A DNA stretch of 64,000 nucleotides, taken from positions 372,001 to 436,000 of the forward strand of contig NZ_WNLP01000001.1 of the NCBI RefSeq assembly GCF_009727065.1. The letters run 5' to 3'. Position 1 is the first letter of the stretch; every line of letters begins with the position of its first letter. Below the pieces are notes generated by a model. It had not been told where the DNA came from. It made no database searches and was given only the letters and a program-made list of their open reading frames with translations. Below are positions 17,795 through 26,843 of this stretch, in pieces. The position numbers and the translations under genes were made by a program. This DNA is from Bifidobacterium canis (GTDB taxonomy: Bacteria; Actinomycetota; Actinomycetes; Actinomycetales; Bifidobacteriaceae).

Positions 17795-18637
17795 TCACTG
17801 TTCGCTGATGAGGTGCACGTTCGCGGTGTCGATCGCCGGGTCGTTCTGCACGACGTCACCAAAGTTTGTGGCGCGGATGGTGCCCGAGATCGGGTTGACG
17901 ATGCCGTCGACGCGCGTGGTGATCTGCGCGTCGATGTTCGAGCAGTATTCGAACGCGCGCGTCGTGTTGATCACGCGGCAGTCGCGCATCGTGAGCCCGT
18001 CGATGTAGCACAGTCCCTGCAGGCTCTCTATCGTGCAGTTCTCGAAGGTGATGTTCTTCGTGTTCCATGCCAGGTATTCGCCGCTGATGAACGAGTTCCT
18101 CACGGTCACGTTCTCGCAGTTCCAGAATGCGTCTTTCGACAGCAGTCGTGCGTGGTCGATGACGAGATCACGGCATCCGTCGAAACAGTAGTTGCCGGTG
18201 AGCTGGAAATCGCTGATGGTGATATTCCTCGAATTCATCGCGAAGTAGTCGCCGTTCGCGCTCACGTGATCGAGCGTCACGTCTTCGCAGTTCCACAGTG
18301 TCTCTTCCGCGTTGGTGAACGATGTGTTCGTGATCGTCACGTCATGGTTGCGGCGGAATTCCTTGGGAGCTTGGATCGTGCAGTCGGTGAAGGTCATATG
18401 GTTGCTGTACCAGAACGCCGCATGCGCGTCGAAGTCGAACAGGCAGTTGCGCACGGTGCTGTTCTCGCTGTACCAGAGCGGGTATTTCCAGCGGAACACC
18501 GAGTCGTTGACGGTGATGTTGCGCGATTCCTTCAGAGGGGATTCGCCGTCTTCGAACACGCAATTGTCGATGGTGAGGTCTTTGGCTTGGAACAGTGCGC
18601 GTTCTCCGGTCAGTAGCTGTTGTGCAATGGTATTCAT
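17795..18637 (-). CDS. DUF3737 beta-helix protein
   Basis: 280-residue protein made of about ten consecutive 19-21-residue rungs of the form (S/C/N)xNxT(V/I/F)xNxxF (for example SRNITVNDSVF, CENVTVRNSFI, TKNITFENCTI), the pattern of a right-handed parallel beta-helix and of the DUF3737 family. There is no signal peptide, so it is probably cytosolic. The function is unknown; some beta-helix proteins of this kind bind carbohydrates or scaffold enzymes. The start is ATG 18637 (MNTIAQQLLTGERALF), after AAGAAG. It is placed directly upstream of the C-S lyase in the same direction. Confidence 0.82.
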   Translation of the reverse strand: MNTIAQQLLTGERALFQAKDLTIDNCVFEDGESPLKESRNITVNDSVFRWKYPLWYSENSTVRNCLFDFDAHAAFWYSNHMTFTDCTIQAPKEFRRNHDVTITNTSFTNAEETLWNCEDVTLDHVSANGDYFAMNSRNITISDFQLTGNYCFDGCRDLVIDHARLLSKDAFWNCENVTVRNSFISGEYLAWNTKNITFENCTIESLQGLCYIDGLTMRDCRVINTTRAFEYCSNIDAQITTRVDGIVNPISGTIRATNFGDVVQNDPAIDTANVHLISEQ

Positions 18638-18849
18638 GGTCTTCTTTTGCAAATGTGTTTTCTTGATGGTGTTACGATGCACTTATTGTAATTTCGTATG
18701 AGTGCGAATGTGTACTCTCTTTTGCTGCGAACTGATTCCCGACCGGCATATGCGATATTCTTCGAGGGAATTACTCAACGACGAACCATGCGTTTTGTGC
18801 ATGATGATCGCGGATATGCGGGAAACATGTGCGTATGACCATAGGAGAA

Positions 18850-18869
18850 GGGGCTGCGATTGCAGCCCC
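18850..18869 (-). terminator. Hairpin after the nucleobase permease gene
   Basis: 8-bp stem GGGGCTGC / GCAGCCCC with a 4-nt loop, about 30 nt past the permease stop on the minus strand; the following bases are TTCTCC, a weak T tract. Confidence 0.6.
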
Positions 18870-18899
18870 CCGAATAAGAAATTTTTCGATGATTATTGA

Positions 18900-20405
18900 T
18901 CATTCGTGCTGTGCCGGCGTTGCGAGGAAGTGCTCTTCGCTCGGCAGCACGAGGTTGAGGATGACGGCGACCACGAAGGCGACGGCGATGCAGTTCTGCG
19001 CGAAGATCGACTGGAACAGTGCGGGGAAGTGCACGAAGATGCTAGACACCTGCGTGAAACCGATGCCGATCGTCAGCGACAACGCGGCGATCGTGATGTT
19101 GCGCTGCGTATAACCGGCGTCGGAGATCATCTGGAAGCCGGAGAGGATGATGTTGCCGAACATCATGATCGTGCACCCGCCGAGCACGGCCTGCGGCATC
19201 GAATTGAACACCTCGGAGATGGCCGGCACGAAGCTGGCGAGGATGAGCAGCAGGCCGCCGGAGAGGATCACCTTGCGGTTGACGACCTTCGTCATCGCCA
19301 CCAGACCGATGTTCTGGGCGAACGACGTCAACGGCAGGCAGCCGAACACACCGGACACCGAGGAGATCAGGCCGTCGCCGGCGATCGCGCCAGCAGTTTC
19401 GCGTGGCGTGGGCTCACGGTTCAGGCCGACCTTCGTCAATGCGGCGGTGTCGCCCAGCACTTCGACGGAGGAGACCACATACAGCAGGCCGATGGAGATG
19501 ATCGCACCCCAGTCGAATTCCGGTTTGAACGGCATGATCGTCGGCACACTGACCACTTGCAGATGCTGGAAACCGCTGAAATCGACTTTGCCGAAGAATA
19601 TGGCGACGACATAGCCGACGACGAGTCCGAACAAAACCGACAGTTGCTTGGCGGTGCCCTTCATCAGCAGTTGGAAGGCGAGGCAGGCGACCAGCGAGAT
19701 CAGGCCAAGCGTCAGATTCTGCCAGCTACCGAAATCCTTGGCGCCTGAACCGCCGCCGAAGCTTTCCGCACCCACCGACAGCAGCGAGAAACCGATCGAC
19801 GTGACGACGATGGCGGAGACGATCGGCGGCACAAAACGCTGCCAGTACTGGGCGGTCAGGCCCAACACCACTTCGAGCAGGCCACCGACGAGCACGGCGC
19901 CCACGACGGCGCCATAACCCTTCTGGCTCACGATGGAAATCGCCGCAGCCACATAGGTGAACGAGATGCCGGTGACCATCGGCAGACGGGAGCCGAAGCG
20001 CCAGATGCCATACAATTGCAGGCACGTGCCGAGTCCGGCCACGAGGAGGCCGGCTTGAATGATGCGCGCCGAATCAGCGGCACTCATATGACCCGCGGCG
20101 GCCACCAGGAAGATCGGAGCCAGATTCGCGACGAACATCGCCAACACATGTTGCAGGCCGAACGGAATGCCCTTCCAGAACGAAACCGGCGCATCGAGAC
20201 TGGAGAGCGCTTCGAACGAGATGCCAAGCCTCTTGCTCTCCTTCCTGCCTTCGGACGCCGACTCCTTGGCCTCCTCCTGCAATTCGGGAGTCATGACAGT
20301 TTGCTCGATGCGGTCTTCGGTTTTCTTGGCATCCGTGGCGGAGGCGACGTTGGCGGACGATGCGTCGTCGCTTGAATCAGGCGACATGGAATCCTGTTGC
20401 TTCAT
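18900..20405 (-). CDS. NCS2-family xanthine/uracil permease
   Basis: Nucleobase:cation symporter-2 of 501 residues that imports a purine (likely xanthine) or uracil across the membrane. After an 80-residue Ser/Glu-rich cytoplasmic head comes PFGLQHVLAMFVANLAPI, then many hydrophobic spans; the NCS2 signature region GVFGCLPLTSFAQNIGLVAMTKVVNRK lies near residue 350-375. It ends in LPSEEHFLATPAQHE. It sits 128 nt downstream of xpt in the same orientation, and that pairing (as in Bacillus xpt-pbuX) makes xanthine the best substrate guess. Confidence 0.88.
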   Translation of the reverse strand: MKQQDSMSPDSSDDASSANVASATDAKKTEDRIEQTVMTPELQEEAKESASEGRKESKRLGISFEALSSLDAPVSFWKGIPFGLQHVLAMFVANLAPIFLVAAAGHMSAADSARIIQAGLLVAGLGTCLQLYGIWRFGSRLPMVTGISFTYVAAAISIVSQKGYGAVVGAVLVGGLLEVVLGLTAQYWQRFVPPIVSAIVVTSIGFSLLSVGAESFGGGSGAKDFGSWQNLTLGLISLVACLAFQLLMKGTAKQLSVLFGLVVGYVVAIFFGKVDFSGFQHLQVVSVPTIMPFKPEFDWGAIISIGLLYVVSSVEVLGDTAALTKVGLNREPTPRETAGAIAGDGLISSVSGVFGCLPLTSFAQNIGLVAMTKVVNRKVILSGGLLLILASFVPAISEVFNSMPQAVLGGCTIMMFGNIILSGFQMISDAGYTQRNITIAALSLTIGIGFTQVSSIFVHFPALFQSIFAQNCIAVAFVVAVILNLVLPSEEHFLATPAQHE

Positions 20406-20533
20406 AATGAACTTCTCTCAATCTCTCATTGCTCTCTATCGATCCTGTGATTGCGGCAATGCCGCAATGAGCGTCGACTGAAAAACGGAGGCGACGCACA
20501 TCCTTTGATGATGTGCGTCGCCTCAAACGTCTG

Positions 20534-21114
20534 CTAGTTTCGGAACACGATTTCACCGGTCTCGTCGTTCATCGATTCGACGATCGCCAGCGAATCGAGA
20601 TCGTAGCCGGCCTCCCTTAATGCGTCACCGCCACCTTGGAAGCCTTTTTCGATCGCAATGCCGATGCCTTCGACGATTGCGCCGGCAGCTTCGCACAATT
20701 CAATCAGACCACGCAACGCCTTGCCGTTGGCCAGAAAATCGTCGATGAGCAGCACGCGGTCGCCCTCGTTGAGGAACTTCTTGGCCACGATCACAGGGAA
20801 TTCCTTCTGCTTCGTGAACGAATACACGTGCGTCACGTATTGCTCGCCCTCGAGATTGATGGACTGAGCTTTCTTCGCGAACACAACGGGAACATCGTTG
20901 AAGTGCATGGCGGCCACGCATGCGATGCCGATGCCCGATGCCTCGATGGTCAGAATCTTCGTGATGTGCTTGTTCGCGAAATGCTCTGCCCATTCGGCTC
21001 CCATATGGTCGAACAGCCTCACATCGCATTGATGGTTCAAAAGGAGTCGACCTTGAGCACATTGCCCGGCTTGACGACACCCTGTTCACGGATCCTATCC
21101 TCTAGTTCCTGCAT
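20534..21114 (-). CDS. xpt: Xanthine phosphoribosyltransferase, frameshifted
   Basis: Salvages xanthine to XMP with PRPP, feeding guaA. The N-terminal fragment [21 protein letters not shown] is in one frame and [21 protein letters not shown] onward in the next; the repaired protein has 193 residues, the normal Xpt length. It contains [12 protein letters not shown] and the PRPP-binding [14 protein letters not shown]. The break is at 21039-21042 (minus-strand TTTT; TTTTT gives VDSFLNHQ). The start ATG at 21114 has AAGGG upstream. The downstream permease supplies its substrate. No purine riboswitch was recognised in the 185 nt leader shared with divergent pcrA. Confidence 0.9.
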
Positions 21115-21298
21115 AGCGGCCCTTCACAAAATCGTCGACGAACGCCTAAACGTTCATGTGAAAACACATGCTCCGCCCGGTGAAACGCGGAGCGGAGCCA
21201 TATGGCGCATAGCATACGCCTGCCAAGTGACCATTGAATGTGCTAGAACTTAAAGCCGACTCGCAGCTTCACCGATGCCAATACCAGAAAGGACCACC

Positions 21299-24004
21299 GT
21301 GCCACAGGATGCTGATTTCATCGCCCGCCCAGCCCAGGAGCTCATAGGCGACCTCAACGAGCAGCAAGCACAGGCCGTGCAATATCGTGGCCCGGCACTG
21401 TTGATTGGCGCAGGCGCGGGATCCGGCAAAACGCGCGTGCTCACACGTCGCATCGCCTGGATCCTCACGCAATTCGGCGCATGGCCCAGCCAAGTGCTCG
21501 CCATCACATTCACCAACAAAGCCGCCGCCGAAATGAGGGAGAGGCTCGCCGCGCTCATCGGAGGAGTGGCGGAACGCATGTGGGTGTCGACCTTCCACTC
21601 CGCCTGCGTGCGCATCCTGCGCCGTGACGGAGACGCCATCGGACTCAAATCCGGATTCACCATCTACGACACCGCGGATTGCGAACGTCTCATCAAACTC
21701 ATCTGCGGCGACTTCAACATCGACATCAAACGGTTCACACCCCGATCCATACTCGCGAACATAAGCGACTACAAGAACCAGCTGACCAGCTGGAAAACCG
21801 TGCTCGCGGAACATGCCCCGGACTTCAAACCGGGTATGCGCAGCTACCGGTTCGGCAACCTCGGCAACACGGATGCCGTGTATGCGGTCATATTCGCCGA
21901 ATACCAGTACCGGCTTGCGCTCGCCAACGCGGTCGATTTCGACGACCTCATCGTGCGTACCGTCGAACTTCTGCAGACGCAGCCGCAGGTCGCGCAATAC
22001 TACCGTCACAAATTCCGCTACATTCTCGTCGACGAGTACCAAGACACGAACCATGCGCAATACGTGCTCATCCGCGAACTCGCAGGCGTGGATGCGAAGG
22101 AAGAACCCTCACCGACCGCGGTGGGCGCAGGCAAGACCGGGCCGGCATGGATCACCGTCGTCGGAGACTCCGATCAATCCATCTACGCGTTCCGCGGAGC
22201 GGATATTCGCAACATTCAGGATTTCGAACAGGACTTCCCGAACGCGCGCACGATCATGCTCGAACAGAACTATCGTTCCACGCAGACGATTCTCGACGCG
22301 GCGAACGCCGTGATTGCGCACAACAGCGCGCGTAAGCCGAAAAAGCTGTGGACCGCACTCGGTCAGGGCAACAAGATCATCGGGTACGCGGCCGACACCG
22401 CGCAGCTCGAAGCACATTGGATCGCCCAGCAGATCGCACATCTGCACGATGAGGAGGGCGTGCGCTACAGCGACATCGCCATCATGTATCGAGCCAATGC
22501 GCAGTCCCGCTCGCTTGAAGAGGGGCTCATTCAAGCCCATATTCCATACCAGTTGATCGGCGGAACGAAATTCTACGAGCGTAGGGAAATCAAAGACGCG
22601 CTCGCATACTTGCAGGCGATCGTCAATCCCGCCGACGACATCAACATGCGCCGCATACTGAACGTACCCAAACGAGGTCTCGGTGCACGCGCTGAATCAC
22701 AGCTCACGCTGTTCGCGAACGAACACAACGAAACATTCTGGTGGGCCATCGAACACCTCGAGAACATCGAAGGCGTCAGTGCACGCACGGCGAATGCGAT
22801 CCGGGCATTCCGGGAGCTGATGACTTCACTGCGACAGTTCGCGCAGGAACATGACAGCAAGCCATCGGAGATCGTGGCGCAGGTGCTCAAGGAATCCGGC
22901 ATGCTCGAGCAGCTGCAACGTTCGGAGGATCCGCAAGACGAATCGCGCGTCGAGAACCTGTCGCAGCTGCAGTCGGTGGCGGCGGAATTCGAACAGGCCA
23001 CGCAAGACGCCACCCTCGCGGGATTCCTCGAGACCACGGCACTCGTGGCCGACTCCGATCAGCTGCTCGGTCAGGAACAAGACAGCGGCAAGGTCACATT
23101 GATGACATTGCACACCGCCAAAGGACTCGAATATCCGGTGGTGTTCCTGACCGGCATGGAGCAGGGCACGTTCCCGCATTCACGGGCGATGGAAGACACG
23201 AACGAATTGTCGGAGGAACGCAGACTCGCCTATGTGGGCATCACGCGCGCCAAGAAACAGCTGTATTTGACCCGAGCCGCGGTGCGCTCACAATGGGGGC
23301 GTCAGAGCGAAATGATGCCAAGTCAGTTCCTCGACGAGATTCCCGACGAGCTGATCGACTGGCAGCGTCGCGAGGCGGGCATGGAACGCATGCGCGCGGG
23401 CTGGCAAAGCCGAGATGGTTTCAGCGACGAATTCGGCGGCTGGGATGACGATGACTATTCGCAGGACTCCTTCGACACATACGGACGTTCGAGCTACGGA
23501 TCTTCGGGACGAGCTTACGGTTCGTCGGGCACCACGTCATACGGTTCGCGCGGTTCGTCATATGGCAGCGGTTCACATGCCTACGGTTCCTCAGGCACAT
23601 CTCGCACGAACGGTTCGGGTTGGGGGAGCGCGGCGAAGTTCCGCTCCGGCTCATCTGCCTCAGGTGGCGCGAATGGGTCGTCGACGAGTTTCGGCTCGAA
23701 GTCATATGGTTCACGTTCCCACTCGTCAAGCTCGTATGGTTCGTCCCGTTCGGGTGCCGTGCACACGCGCCGCACCTCGGCGAAGGCCTCTTCGTCAACG
23801 AAACCGGCGTCGCAGGTGACCTCCGACAATAATCTCGACATCGCGGATTTCCATATGGGAGATAAGATCACGCATGACCGTTTCGGATTGGGAACGGTGG
23901 TCGACACGCAAGACAAGGGGAAGAACTCCATCATCACCGTCGACTTCGGCAGCAACGGAACGAAGCGGCTCATGCTGAGGCTTGCTCCTATCGAGAAACT
24001 CTGA
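21299..24004 (+). CDS. pcrA: UvrD/PcrA-type superfamily 1 DNA helicase
   Basis: ATP-dependent 3'-5' helicase for repair and for displacing recombinase and RNA polymerase. Helicase motifs in order: Q-motif LNEQQAQAVQ, Walker A GAGAGSGKTRVLTRR (about 40-54), Ia AITFTNKAAAEMRER, II VDEYQDTNHAQY, III GDSDQSIYAFRGAD, IV LEQNYRSTQTIL, V LMTLHTAKGLEYPVVF and VI RRLAYVGITRAKKQLYL. Residues about 718-835 form a Ser/Gly/Tyr-rich low-complexity stretch before a C-terminal tudor-like end (GDKITHDRFGLGTVVD). GTG 21299 is preferred as start (AGAAAGGA upstream); an in-frame TTG at 21275 precedes it. 901 residues. Confidence 0.93.
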   Translation: MPQDADFIARPAQELIGDLNEQQAQAVQYRGPALLIGAGAGSGKTRVLTRRIAWILTQFGAWPSQVLAITFTNKAAAEMRERLAALIGGVAERMWVSTFHSACVRILRRDGDAIGLKSGFTIYDTADCERLIKLICGDFNIDIKRFTPRSILANISDYKNQLTSWKTVLAEHAPDFKPGMRSYRFGNLGNTDAVYAVIFAEYQYRLALANAVDFDDLIVRTVELLQTQPQVAQYYRHKFRYILVDEYQDTNHAQYVLIRELAGVDAKEEPSPTAVGAGKTGPAWITVVGDSDQSIYAFRGADIRNIQDFEQDFPNARTIMLEQNYRSTQTILDAANAVIAHNSARKPKKLWTALGQGNKIIGYAADTAQLEAHWIAQQIAHLHDEEGVRYSDIAIMYRANAQSRSLEEGLIQAHIPYQLIGGTKFYERREIKDALAYLQAIVNPADDINMRRILNVPKRGLGARAESQLTLFANEHNETFWWAIEHLENIEGVSARTANAIRAFRELMTSLRQFAQEHDSKPSEIVAQVLKESGMLEQLQRSEDPQDESRVENLSQLQSVAAEFEQATQDATLAGFLETTALVADSDQLLGQEQDSGKVTLMTLHTAKGLEYPVVFLTGMEQGTFPHSRAMEDTNELSEERRLAYVGITRAKKQLYLTRAAVRSQWGRQSEMMPSQFLDEIPDELIDWQRREAGMERMRAGWQSRDGFSDEFGGWDDDDYSQDSFDTYGRSSYGSSGRAYGSSGTTSYGSRGSSYGSGSHAYGSSGTSRTNGSGWGSAAKFRSGSSASGGANGSSTSFGSKSYGSRSHSSSSYGSSRSGAVHTRRTSAKASSSTKPASQVTSDNNLDIADFHMGDKITHDRFGLGTVVDTQDKGKNSIITVDFGSNGTKRLMLRLAPIEKL

Positions 24005-24222
24005 GACTACCTTCATTCGCAAAAGTCCAGACCCATGCGGTAAAGTATTGCGCTGGTGTCTTAGAACAAAGGCACTGTCTGGGAGTCTTAGCCCATCAGT
24101 GGGTCGGCGGTTTCATCACCGTTCGTGCTTGTCACGATGAAGCACTGGAGAGGCTGGCTCAGTCGACATTCGCCAGAATGTCGATTCCGTTCAGACAACG
24201 ACAGAACAATTAAGGAAACATT
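24005..24222 (+). other. Leader of rpsD
   Basis: 218 nt without coding sequence in front of a monocistronic ribosomal protein gene. It contains several self-complementary stretches (GTCTTAG...; CACTGATGGGCTAAGAC-type pairing around 24058-24100; TCGACATTCGCCAGAATGTCGA at about 24163-24184). Such a long leader would suit autoregulation by S4, but this is inference. Confidence 0.4.
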
Positions 24223-24843
24223 ATGTCGAATCGTTCCCGCCGTCAGGTGCGTCTTTCCCGCGCCCTCGGTATTGCGTTGACCCCGAAGGCACAGCGCATC
24301 TTCGAAAAGCGCCCATACGCTCCTGGCGAGCATGGTCGCACTCGTCGCCGCGCCGAGTCCGATTACGCCGTGCGTCTGCGCGAGAAGCAGCGTCTTCGCG
24401 CCCAGTACGGCATCTCGGAGAAGCAGCTTCGCGCAGCCTATGAGAAGGGCACGCACACCGCAGGTCAGACCGGCGACGCCATGCTGACCGATCTCGAGAC
24501 CCGTCTCGACGCACTGGTTCTGCGTGCAGGCATTGCCCGCACGACCGCCCAGGCGCGTCAGTTCGTGGTTCACCGCCACATTCTCGTCGACGGCAACATC
24601 GTTGACCGTCCTTCCTACCGCGTCAAGCCAGGCCAGACCATTCAGGTCAAGCCGAAGAGCCAGACGATGGTTCCATTCCAGATTGCCGCCGAAGGCACGC
24701 ACCGCGATGTGCTGCCGCCGGTTCCAGGCTACCTGGACGTGAACCTGGCTTCGCTCAAGGCGACGCTCACCCGTAAGCCGGAGCCGGAGGAGATCCCGGT
24801 TCAGGTCAACATCCAGTACGTGGTCGAATTCTACGCCCGCTGA
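24223..24843 (+). CDS. rpsD: 30S ribosomal protein S4
   Basis: Primary 16S rRNA-binding protein that nucleates 30S assembly. It has 206 residues with the S4 domain TDLETRLDALVLRAGIARTTAQARQFVVHRHILVDG and C-terminal NIQYVVEFYAR. No cysteine is present, so this is the zinc-free (C-) form, as is usual where S4 is encoded outside the alpha operon. The start ATG 24223 has TAAGGAAAC just upstream. It is transcribed alone, with a long leader and a strong terminator. Confidence 0.97.
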   Translation: MSNRSRRQVRLSRALGIALTPKAQRIFEKRPYAPGEHGRTRRRAESDYAVRLREKQRLRAQYGISEKQLRAAYEKGTHTAGQTGDAMLTDLETRLDALVLRAGIARTTAQARQFVVHRHILVDGNIVDRPSYRVKPGQTIQVKPKSQTMVPFQIAAEGTHRDVLPPVPGYLDVNLASLKATLTRKPEPEEIPVQVNIQYVVEFYAR

Positions 24844-24888
24844 TCTGGATCTACATACTGTACACATATACGGTATAAGGACATACAG

Positions 24889-24930
24889 CAAGAAGGAGTC
24901 CGAGGCATTCGCCCGGACTCCTTCTTGTAT
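24889..24930. terminator. Bidirectional terminator after rpsD
   Basis: Perfect 14-bp stem CAAGAAGGAGTCCG / CGGACTCCTTCTTG around an 11-nt loop, serving rpsD on the plus strand and the convergent holin-like gene on the minus strand. Confidence 0.85.
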
Positions 24931-24954
24931 TCGCATGCAATGCTCGGCAATAAA

Positions 24955-25320
24955 TCATTGGCCGATGACGGCGCTGACAATGCCGCTGACGATCGACATG
25001 ATGAGGGAACCGAGCACGGCCCACCAGAATCCTCCAATCGTTACGCCCACGTTGAACAGGTTGAGCGCGAGCCATGACGCCAGCTCCATGAACAGCCAAT
25101 TGATGATCAGCGCGATCAGCCCGAAACTCAGAATGCTGAAGGGGAGCGCCAGCGCCTGCACAACTGGTTTGATCGAGGCGTTGAACAGCGCCATGAACAG
25201 CGAAAATGCCGCAATGCCCAGAATCGGCGGGTCGCCCACGGCATGCATTCCCGGCAACAGCAGCACCATGACGGCCGCTGCAATCGTCAGGATGAACCAT
25301 CGAATAAGAAAACTACTCAT
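24955..25320 (-). CDS. YvlD/phage-holin-family IV small membrane protein
   Basis: 121-residue protein with four hydrophobic helices (WFILTIAAAVMVLLLPGM; ILGIAAFSLFMALFNA; ALPFSILSFGLIALIINWLFM; FWWAVLGSLIMSIVSGIVSAV), matching the 'mycobacterial 4 TMS phage holin' family, chromosomal YvlD-like proteins of unknown role. The conserved NASIKPVVQALALPFSILSFG loop between helices 2 and 3 supports this. The start is taken as ATG 25320 (MSSFLIRWF). No phage genes are nearby, so it is not evidence of a prophage. Confidence 0.8.
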   Translation of the reverse strand: MSSFLIRWFILTIAAAVMVLLLPGMHAVGDPPILGIAAFSLFMALFNASIKPVVQALALPFSILSFGLIALIINWLFMELASWLALNLFNVGVTIGGFWWAVLGSLIMSIVSGIVSAVIGQ

Positions 25321-25388
25321 GCTCCGATTATGCACGAAAGCGCAATGCTGGTGAAATCCAGGGTGACGCCCATGAGATAATCAAAGGC

Positions 25389-26066
25389 ATGATCGTTCAT
25401 CTTCATCTGGTCCGTCACGGGCAAACATTCTTCAACCGCTACAACCGTCTGCAAGGATGGTCGAACTCGCCGCTCACCCAAGCCGGCCTTGATGACGCCG
25501 TTCACGCCGGGCAGACCTTGAAAAACGTCAGGTTCGCTGCAGCCTACTGCTCCGACACGACTCGCGCGCAGACGACTGCGCGCACGATTCTCGACATCAA
25601 CGCAGCGCAGGGGCATGACGTGCCACAATTGCAGGCCGACATGCATTTCCGCGAGCAGTTCTACGGCTATTTCGAAGGCCAAGACATGGGTGTGGCATGG
25701 TTGGCTGCAGGCGGCCCCCACGGTGCTCCGACCTATGCGAAGATAGTCGAACAATATGGTTTGGCGGCCACCCGTGACTTCCTCAAAGAAGCCGATCCGT
25801 TCCACGACGCTGAATCCGACGCAGAATACTGGAGCAGGGTGGAGGGAGCGTTCGCGCTTATCGCCTCCAATAAGAACCTTCATGACGGCGATGACGTACT
25901 GATGATCTCGCACGGCAACACGCTGCTCAGCCTGATGCAACGGTTCGCCCCGAAAGGGTACGACTTGAGCGTCCGACCCGCAAACGGTTCCGTGACCACT
26001 TTCGATTTCGATGTGGAAGCGCCGATCGATGAAGCGATCACCGTCATCTCATACAACCAACGCTAA
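25389..26066 (+). CDS. Histidine phosphatase (phosphoglycerate mutase-like) family protein
   Basis: 225-residue member of the histidine phosphatase superfamily. The catalytic motif LVRHGQTFFNRYNRLQGW is at residues 7-24, with SPLTQAGLDDA and the proton-donor Glu region FREQFYGYFEG; the second catalytic His is in MISHGNTLLSLM near residue 175. Substrate unknown: the sequence is not that of a true glycolytic dPGM, and sugar-phosphate phosphatase activity is more likely. ATG 25389 is preceded too closely by AAAGG for a classical ribosome binding site, so an alternative start cannot be excluded. Confidence 0.85.
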   Translation: MIVHLHLVRHGQTFFNRYNRLQGWSNSPLTQAGLDDAVHAGQTLKNVRFAAAYCSDTTRAQTTARTILDINAAQGHDVPQLQADMHFREQFYGYFEGQDMGVAWLAAGGPHGAPTYAKIVEQYGLAATRDFLKEADPFHDAESDAEYWSRVEGAFALIASNKNLHDGDDVLMISHGNTLLSLMQRFAPKGYDLSVRPANGSVTTFDFDVEAPIDEAITVISYNQR

Positions 26067-26147
26067 CAGTTCACCTCCGTCCGTCTGGACGATTGGCTAG
26101 GCTAAAGCGCGTAGATAAAGTCATTTGGCACGAAAAGAGGGTGCATC

Positions 26148-26548
26148 ATGGGTGCTGGAGAAATTGCGGGACTGATTGCGGCGATAGCCTTCGCGATCCT
26201 TGCAGGTTTTTGATCTACCCGCTGATCCGTTTGGGCAAGATGTTTGACCAGATTGCCGAGACGGTCAAGGAAACCGGCGATCATGCACTCCCCGCATTGG
26301 ACGAGGGCGTCACAACGGTCAAGCAGGTCAACAAGTCATTGGAAGACGTCAACGAGATCTCCGGCGCCGCATCGAGCACGATGAACAATCTCGGTGCGCT
26401 GACGAACCTGTATGGCTCATTCCTGGGCAAGCCGATCATCAAGCTGGCCTCCATCTTCTACGGCGTCAAGGTCACGGCACAATCATTCATGGGCAAAGAC
26501 AAGGGTGCCGAGGAATCCTCCGCGCAGCAGAAAGGTAAGAACGAGTAA
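26148..26548 (+). CDS. DUF948-like small membrane protein, frameshifted
   Basis: Predicted 133-residue membrane-anchored protein starting MGAGEIAGLIAAIAFAILAGF, one N-terminal helix followed by a coiled-coil-prone region (KMFDQIAETVKETGDHALP; TTVKQVNKSLEDVNEIS) and a C-terminal GKPIIKLASIFYGVK segment, the layout of actinobacterial DUF948 proteins found upstream of alaS. The break is at the T5 run 26207-26211; T6 joins ILAGF to LIYPLIRLGK. The start ATG 26148 has AAAGAGGG upstream. Its stop overlaps the next start (TAATG), indicating translational coupling. Confidence 0.8.
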
Positions 26549-26784
26549 TGTTCAAACGAGTATTGTGGGTCTCGGTCGGCGTGGCACTAGGCGTCGTTGC
26601 CGTCTCCAAAGCGAACGCATACGTCAAGGCGAATACTCCTGACAAAGCACGCCAATTCCTTCTCGGACCCGACCAAGAGAATGTCGGAGCACGCACGCTG
26701 CAGGGTCTCGTCAGCCAGTTCAAGCAGGCTCAGCAGGAGCGCGAGCGTGAACTCAACAACCAATACATCAATAAGCTCAACTAG
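26548..26784 (+). CDS. Small conserved membrane protein (DUF6167-like)
   Basis: 78-residue protein with a single N-terminal hydrophobic helix ([21 protein letters not shown]) and a helical, glutamine/glutamate-rich tail ([19 protein letters not shown]). In many Actinobacteria a protein of this size and shape sits between the DUF948 gene and alaS, and DUF6167 is my best match from that context. It is coupled to the preceding gene by TAATG overlap. Function unknown. Confidence 0.7.
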   Translation: MFKRVLWVSVGVALGVVAVSKANAYVKANTPDKARQFLLGPDQENVGARTLQGLVSQFKQAQQERERELNNQYINKLN

Positions 26785-26843
26785 TTCACCGAACTCATTC
26801 ACGTTTCGGCCAACGCACGAATCACACAAGGAGCCGCACTCAC

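Noticed and set aside
21115-21298. Purine riboswitch upstream of xpt
   Set aside because: The leader has a short hairpin near 21172-21193 but not the three-stem core or conserved loop bases of a purine riboswitch.
24955-25320. Phage holin as a prophage sign
   Set aside because: The family name is historical; the gene is a chromosomal YvlD-type membrane protein with no phage genes around.
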